Below, one piece after another: positions 4,827-8,685 of a stretch of DNA of 8,685 bases (position 1 is its first letter; every line of letters begins with the position of its first letter). Source of the stretch: an uncultured Veillonella sp. (lineage in GTDB: Bacteria > Bacillota > Negativicutes > Veillonellales > Veillonellaceae). The notes beneath the pieces are model-generated. The model was not told where the DNA came from, did no database searches, and was given only the letters and a program-made list of their open reading frames with translations. Location: positions 1 to 8,685 of the forward strand of contig URSE01000044.1 in NCBI GenBank assembly GCA_900550455.1. The letters run 5' to 3'. A program made the position numbers and the translations under genes.

Positions 4827-5824
4827 ATAAGATGGTCAAGCGAGGCTTGTTCTTAGGCCTTATAGTACTGCTTGTATCAGCAGTTACTATTTACTTTACC
4901 ATAGATCTCAAAGCACTGGCTTCATTGGATCACTTTAAGTTATCCTCTCTCATTCTGGCGGCTTTGGCTTTGACTGTGGGCCTATTTTTTGATGGCCGTC
5001 GCCTTCAGCGGCTAGTTAAGATGGTTGGTTATGACCTGTCTTTACAAGCTGTTTTACGAGTTATTTTTTCTAACTACTTCATGGCCCTCTTAACGCCTGG
5101 TGCTTCTGGAGGGGCTGTAGCTCAAGTCTTAATCTTAAAATCTTATGGGATTCCTCTTATGGAGGCTACACCTATAGTCTTGGTAAGGACGATTTTTTCT
5201 ATCCTCTTTTTAATTGTCATGCTGCCTCTAGTAGTTTGGCAAACGGATGTGACCATACCCTATATCTCACAAGGCATGCTCTTAACCTTGTCCTTCCTAG
5301 CCGTTTTCTCCTTGCTACTTGTACTGTATCTCCTTCAAACTAAGTTTGTAAGGAGTCTTATATACCAGCTAGGGAATCGATTACATAAAACAAGCCCTAA
5401 GTCTCTATTAATTAAGTTAGATCGACTCAATGAAGGCTTTGGTCTCCTTTACAAGCATCCTAGGGACTCCTTCTTAGTGTTTATAGAATCAGGACTTAGC
5501 CTCTTGGCCCTCTATTGTATAGGTCCAGCTCTTATGTTTGCCTTTACAGGAGATTTGCCCTTAGTGACTCTTTTGGGCTACATGATTGTTCTTAATCTTA
5601 TCCTCTACTTCGCTCCTACCCCTGGTGGGACTGGGGTGGCAGAAGGCCTATTTATAGTTTTATTTGGAGCCTTTGTCCCAACTGGAACCATAGGACTCAT
5701 TGCAGTAGCTTGGCGACTGGTAGCTGAATATATTCCTTTCTTAATCGGCATGTATGCTGTCCTAACCCTCTATGGGGCTCAGTTTATTGCTAAGGCAAGC
5801 AAAGATACAGAAGCTAACTCTTGA
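4823..5824 (+). CDS. Lysylphosphatidylglycerol-synthase-type / flippase-like membrane protein
   Basis: An integral membrane protein of 333 residues belonging to the LPG-synthase transmembrane (UPF0104, flippase-like) family. Hydrophobic segments lie near 7-26, 40-57, 80-92, 115-139, 151-172, 217-240, 246-265, 272-300 and 303-323. Conserved family motifs are TPGASGGAVAQVLILKSYG (91-109), PTPGGTGVAEGLF (265-277) and WRLVAEYIPF (297-306). The cytosolic aminoacyl-transferase domain of MprF is absent, so it should not make lysyl-lipids by itself; stand-alone members (for example HpnL, AglD- and GtrA-neighbour types) are linked to lipid or glycolipid translocation. The start ATG overlaps the upstream stop as ATGA, with no good ribosome site of its own, so expression depends on coupling. 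Paired with the deacetylase, it probably moves or presents the deacetylated lipid-linked product; that is inference. Confidence 0.85.
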   Translation: MNKMVKRGLFLGLIVLLVSAVTIYFTIDLKALASLDHFKLSSLILAALALTVGLFFDGRRLQRLVKMVGYDLSLQAVLRVIFSNYFMALLTPGASGGAVAQVLILKSYGIPLMEATPIVLVRTIFSILFLIVMLPLVVWQTDVTIPYISQGMLLTLSFLAVFSLLLVLYLLQTKFVRSLIYQLGNRLHKTSPKSLLIKLDRLNEGFGLLYKHPRDSFLVFIESGLSLLALYCIGPALMFAFTGDLPLVTLLGYMIVLNLILYFAPTPGGTGVAEGLFIVLFGAFVPTGTIGLIAVAWRLVAEYIPFLIGMYAVLTLYGAQFIAKASKDTEANS

Positions 5825-5843
5825 TATAGGTTGCTTTGCCTTA

Positions 5844-5934
5844 TGTACAACTCATTACATTAACTTATACTTGTGCGGATCTTAAGGGTCCAAGCTTTCA
5901 TGTCATAGACATTCTCGTCGAATTCTTAAGGAGG
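5844..5934 (+). promoter_or_regulatory. Possible promoter and leader of the ACT-hom-thrB operon
   Basis: TGTACA (5844-5849) and TATACT (5866-5871) are 16 bases apart; both are moderate matches, so this promoter is tentative. No terminator is seen after the membrane protein gene (stop at 5824), so read-through from upstream is also possible. The ribosome site TAAGGAGG (5927-5934) is strong. The palindromic CTTAAG occurs at 5881-5886 and again at 5925-5930 within the ribosome site, so the two copies could pair and cover it. Confidence 0.35.
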
Positions 5935-5940
5935 TTTGAC

Positions 5941-6390
5941 ATGGCAAAACCTAAACAAGATAAATATTATTTGGTACAAGAAGACATTCTTCCAGAAGCG
6001 ATCAAAAAGACTATTAAGGTTAAAGAAATCCTCAAGATGGGGGAAGTGAAGACCATCAATGAAGCAGTGGAAAAGATGGACTTATCTAGATCTGCTTATT
6101 ATAAGTATAAGGACTATGTATTCCCATTCTTTGAAATTGCTCAAGGAAAAATCGTATCCATTACAATTTCTATGATGAATGATCCTGGCATGTTATCTGC
6201 TATCCTCAATAGTGTAGCTGACCACAATGGGTCTATTTTGACTATTAATCAGGATATTCCCTTGCAAGGGATAGCAAACTGTACTATCTCCTTTGAAACC
6301 AAGAACCTAATTGGGTCCTTGGAAGGTCTTCTAGATTCCATCCGGACCATTCAAGGAGTAATTAAGGTAGATATCCTAGGTCAAGCCTAG
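5941..6390 (+). CDS. ACT domain protein of the PheB (UPF0735) family
   Basis: A small (149-residue) cytosolic protein closely resembling B. subtilis PheB in length and motifs: YYLVQEDILPEAIKKT (9-24), a short helical, HTH-like region including MDLSRSAYYKYKDYVFPF (46-63), and a C-terminal ACT domain (about 70-146) with NDPGMLSAIL (80-89) and the NQDIPLQGIANCTIS stretch (103-117). ACT domains bind amino acids. No catalytic domain is present, so a sensing or regulatory role is likely; the molecular function of this family is not settled. The ATG at 5941 is chosen because TAAGGAGG lies six bases upstream and matches the family N-terminus; the frame stays open upstream to 5836 but without a ribosome site. 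It is followed 41 bases later by hom, so threonine or another aspartate-family amino acid is a plausible ligand, in contrast to the phenylalanine context in Bacillus. Confidence 0.9.
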   Translation: MAKPKQDKYYLVQEDILPEAIKKTIKVKEILKMGEVKTINEAVEKMDLSRSAYYKYKDYVFPFFEIAQGKIVSITISMMNDPGMLSAILNSVADHNGSILTINQDIPLQGIANCTISFETKNLIGSLEGLLDSIRTIQGVIKVDILGQA

Positions 6391-6431
6391 TTTTATTCTC
6401 TAGACCACAGACTTGTTAGAAAGGACTGCTT

Positions 6432-7718
6432 ATGAAGACAATCAATATCGCTCTTCTCGGTTTTGGTACTGTAGCTCGAGGTGCTTTCGACCTCTTGACG
6501 GGTAATAAAAAAGAAATCACTAACCGGACGGATGTGGATATTACTATTTCTAAAATCTATGTACGGGACCCTAAAAAACACGAGGATAAAACTTTGCCGG
6601 TAGGGACTCAATTCGTTACTGACGTGACGGATATCATGATGGATGATTCCATCGATATCGTGGTGGAGCTTATGGGCGGTACAACCTTTGCTAAAGAGTG
6701 TGTGGAAGCAGCCCTCAAAGCTAAGAAAAATGTAGTCACTGCCAACAAAGATCTCATGGCAGAAGCAGGACCTTATCTTTTTGATCTGGCTGGCAAGAAT
6801 GGAGTAGATCTTCGATTTGAAGCAGCTGTTCTAGGAGCAATTCCTATTATTCGCACCATGTATGATTCCTTGGGTGGCAATAAGATTTCCGAAATCGTGG
6901 GGATTATGAACGGGACGACCAACTTCATCCTCTCCAAGATGACAGAGGATGGTGCTGGCTATCAAGAAGTCTTAAAAGAGGCCCAAGATTTGGGGTACGC
7001 CGAAGCTGACCCTACAGCAGATGTGGAAGGCTATGATGCAGCTCGTAAATTGGCTATCTTGGGGTCTATCGCCTTTAATCGTCGCCTCTTCTTTGAAGAT
7101 GTCAACTGTGAAGGGATTAGTAAAATCGATAAGATTGATATCAAGTGTGGCAAGGACATGGGCTATGTAATTAAACTTTTGGGCATTGCTCGCGAATCAC
7201 GCAAGGGCGTTTCCCTCAATGTGTATCCGGCCTTCATTCCTTTTGAACATCCATTGGCTTCGGTGCGTGGGTCCTATAATGCCGTTTATATTAGGGGGAA
7301 TGGCTTTGATGATGTCATGCTCTATGGGCGTGGAGCCGGGTCTTTGCCAACTGGGTCTTCTGTTGTGGCCGATATCATGGAAGAAGCTATCAATGTAGCA
7401 CGCCATAATACGGGTCGTCGCATTCAGTTCTACTATGATCAAAAGGAAATTTATGCCCCTGGTAAGATTGAATCATGTTACTATATGCGCTTAGTTGTGG
7501 AAAATAAGATGGGTGTATTGGCTAAGGTGGCTGAGAAATTTGCTGAACAACGTATTTCCGTATTAAATGTGGTACAACAAATGGAAAAGCCAGAAACAGC
7601 CACCCTTGTTATTACTACTTCTAAGTGCCCTGGTGCCTATATTTCCAATGTCATTGACTCCTTTAATCACTTGCGGTCTGTAAAGAGCGTAGCTAGCGTG
7701 ATTCGAATTATGGATTAG
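6432..7718 (+). CDS. hom: Homoserine dehydrogenase
   Basis: Reduces L-aspartate-4-semialdehyde to L-homoserine with NAD(P)H, the branch point to threonine and methionine. The 428-residue protein has an N-terminal Rossmann domain with ALLGFGTVARG (7-17), then TANKDLMA (103-110). The catalytic domain contains VGIMNGTTNFILSKM (156-170) and LGYAEADPTADVEGYDAARK (187-206), in which Glu191, Asp202 and Lys206 match the catalytic residues of yeast homoserine dehydrogenase. GAGSLPTGSSVVADI (301-315) closes the domain. A C-terminal ACT domain (about 350-425, from YYMRLVVENKMGVLAKVAEKF) indicates feedback control, usually by threonine. Length and domain order are those of the monofunctional Bacillota enzyme, with no aspartate kinase fusion. 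AAGGA lies about seven bases before the ATG. thrB follows 11 bases after the stop. Confidence 0.97.
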   Translation: MKTINIALLGFGTVARGAFDLLTGNKKEITNRTDVDITISKIYVRDPKKHEDKTLPVGTQFVTDVTDIMMDDSIDIVVELMGGTTFAKECVEAALKAKKNVVTANKDLMAEAGPYLFDLAGKNGVDLRFEAAVLGAIPIIRTMYDSLGGNKISEIVGIMNGTTNFILSKMTEDGAGYQEVLKEAQDLGYAEADPTADVEGYDAARKLAILGSIAFNRRLFFEDVNCEGISKIDKIDIKCGKDMGYVIKLLGIARESRKGVSLNVYPAFIPFEHPLASVRGSYNAVYIRGNGFDDVMLYGRGAGSLPTGSSVVADIMEEAINVARHNTGRRIQFYYDQKEIYAPGKIESCYYMRLVVENKMGVLAKVAEKFAEQRISVLNVVQQMEKPETATLVITTSKCPGAYISNVIDSFNHLRSVKSVASVIRIMD

Positions 7719-7729
7719 GGGGGATTCTT

Positions 7730-8647
7730 ATGGCTGATGTGCGCGTACAAGTACCAGCAACCTCTGCTAATTGTGGCCCTGGCTTCGACTGTCTGGGCCT
7801 AGCATTGGAGCTGTATAATGAATTTACATTTACTTATGATGAAAGTGCTAGTTCTTACACGTACAGCTTTTCTGGATTTGGGGCCGACCTATTAAAGGAG
7901 GAAGACCCTAAGAAAAACCTCATCGGGTTGGCTATGGAACAGGTCTTTGCCAAGGCTGGCCAACCTATTCAATATGGTCATATCACTTCGGATACAATGA
8001 TTCCTCCTTCCCGGGGATTAGGTTCTTCCTCAACAGCTATTGTTGGAGGCTTACTTTTAGCCAATGCTCGGGTAGATAATCCTTTGACCAAGGAAGAACT
8101 TTTGGTGATTGCCAATCGCATGGAAGGTCATCCAGACAATGTAGCGCCAGCTATTTATGGCCATCTTTGTTGCTCTGCTGCCGAAGGAGAAACTGTCTAC
8201 TCCACCTTTATTGAAGTGCCAGATGACCTGCATTTTGCTGTAGTAGTGCCGGAAATCCTGGTTTCGACGGAATATGCTCGGTCTGTTTTACCTCAACATG
8301 TTCCTTATAAGGAAGCTATTGGTAATGTGGCCCACGCATCGCTTTTTGTATCTTCCATGATTACGGGACAACTGGATAACCTAAAAGTAGCTTTGCACGA
8401 TTACTTGCATGTTCCTTATAGGAAGGCTCTTATTCCTCATTGTGATCAGGTCTTTGCAGCCGCTCGCCAAGAAGGTGCCTATGGGGCTACTATATCTGGT
8501 TCTGGATCTACCCTTATAGCTTACTGTACATCCTCTACGGTGGAGGCTGTTGCCAAGGCTATGGGGAGGGTCTATCAAGAGGCTGGTATTGGTTATCATG
8601 TATATTGTCTTAAGGCAGACTCCCAGGGAGCTAAGATCCTAGATTAG
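7730..8647 (+). CDS. thrB: Homoserine kinase (GHMP family)
   Basis: Phosphorylates L-homoserine with ATP to O-phospho-L-homoserine, the substrate of threonine synthase. The 305-residue sequence shows the three GHMP kinase motifs: VQVPATSANCGPGFDCLGLAL at 6-26, the ATP-binding loop PPSRGLGSSSTAIVGG (92-107), and the C-terminal ISGSGSTLIAY (255-265). The homoserine-kinase-typical EGHPDNVAPAIYG (132-144) is also present. Length is normal. The ATG at 7730 follows a G-rich ribosome site (GGGGGGA, 7718-7724), with only 11 bases after hom, so the two are cotranscribed. Threonine synthase (thrC) is not in the window; it may lie downstream or elsewhere. No terminator is seen after the stop codon. Confidence 0.97.
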   Translation: MADVRVQVPATSANCGPGFDCLGLALELYNEFTFTYDESASSYTYSFSGFGADLLKEEDPKKNLIGLAMEQVFAKAGQPIQYGHITSDTMIPPSRGLGSSSTAIVGGLLLANARVDNPLTKEELLVIANRMEGHPDNVAPAIYGHLCCSAAEGETVYSTFIEVPDDLHFAVVVPEILVSTEYARSVLPQHVPYKEAIGNVAHASLFVSSMITGQLDNLKVALHDYLHVPYRKALIPHCDQVFAAARQEGAYGATISGSGSTLIAYCTSSTVEAVAKAMGRVYQEAGIGYHVYCLKADSQGAKILD

Positions 8648-8663
8648 GGTTTTATAGGGGAGG

Positions 8664-8685
8664 ATGAGTGATATCAAGAATATAT
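8664..8685 (+). other. Possible start of the next operon gene, cut by the window edge
   Basis: A strong ribosome-site-like GGGGAGG (8657-8663) follows thrB by nine bases. Two starts are possible: ATG 8664 (reads MSDIKNI) directly abuts that site, which is too close, whereas GTG 8668 (reads MISRIY) is spaced four bases from it. Only seven codons or fewer are visible, so the product cannot be named. The short spacing suggests it belongs to the same operon. Confidence 0.35.

Noticed and set aside
3972..5824. Complete hopanoid or MprF lysyl-lipid system
   Set aside because: No squalene-hopene cyclase, squalene synthase or other hpn gene is nearby, and the membrane protein lacks the MprF aminoacyl-transferase domain; only the family pairing is supported.
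5836..5940. In-frame upstream extension of the ACT protein with a Thr/Ile-rich stretch (ITLTYT, about 5854-5871) suggesting a threonine attenuator leader peptide
   Set aside because: There is no credible start codon with a ribosome site, only three Thr codons and one Ile are clustered, no terminator hairpin follows, and the family start at 5941 has a strong ribosome site. Probably chance.
1..8685. CRISPR array, transposon ends, tRNA or rRNA genes, prophage or defence genes
   Set aside because: No regularly spaced repeats, transposase-like frame, cloverleaf or phage-type gene was found on either strand; the window is chromosomal metabolism.

Overview
The window reads as chromosomal, house-keeping DNA from a low-to-mid GC (about 43% by eye from sampled lines) member of the Bacillota. 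Strong AGGAGG-type ribosome binding sites, a PheB-type ACT protein and a roughly 630-residue glutamine synthetase suggest the Negativicutes (Veillonella/Dialister-type, diderm Bacillota). That placement is inference from remembered protein families, since no search was run. All eight supported genes lie on the + strand. I see no mobile element, CRISPR array, tRNA or rRNA.

Layout. Bases 1-223 hold a promoter and a structured, terminator-like leader before a large glutamine synthetase gene (224-2122). A 3' region with two hairpins, the second a terminator (to 2233), separates it from the thiol peroxidase gene tpx (2355-2870), which has its own promoter flanked by inverted repeats and a strong terminator at 2887-2919. 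A promoter whose -35 box overlaps that terminator precedes a SpoU/TrmH-family RNA methyltransferase (3021-3809). A dense 162-base intergenic region follows (AT-rich hairpin, promoter with a palindrome over its -10, terminator-like hairpin). Next comes a two-gene unit overlapping by ATGA: a ChbG/HpnK-type deacetylase (3972-4826) and a multi-pass membrane protein of the lysylphosphatidylglycerol-synthase/flippase-like family (4823-5824). The last block is a threonine-branch operon: PheB-type ACT protein (5941-6390), homoserine dehydrogenase hom (6432-7718) and homoserine kinase thrB (7730-8647), with a possible next gene starting at the right edge.

How the genes fit together. Glutamine synthetase and tpx are each monocistronic, use a narrow codon set and look highly expressed (nitrogen assimilation and peroxide defence). 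The deacetylase/membrane pair probably modifies and moves an N-acetylated envelope glycolipid or saccharide; the substrate is unknown. The ACT-hom-thrB cluster takes aspartate semialdehyde to O-phosphohomoserine, with amino-acid-sensing ACT domains both in the small protein and at the C-terminus of Hom.

No wholly new system is evident. The items most worth following are the deacetylase/flippase-like pair, the terminator-like leaders in front of the glutamine synthetase and the deacetylase, and the ACT protein of PheB type placed with threonine rather than phenylalanine genes.
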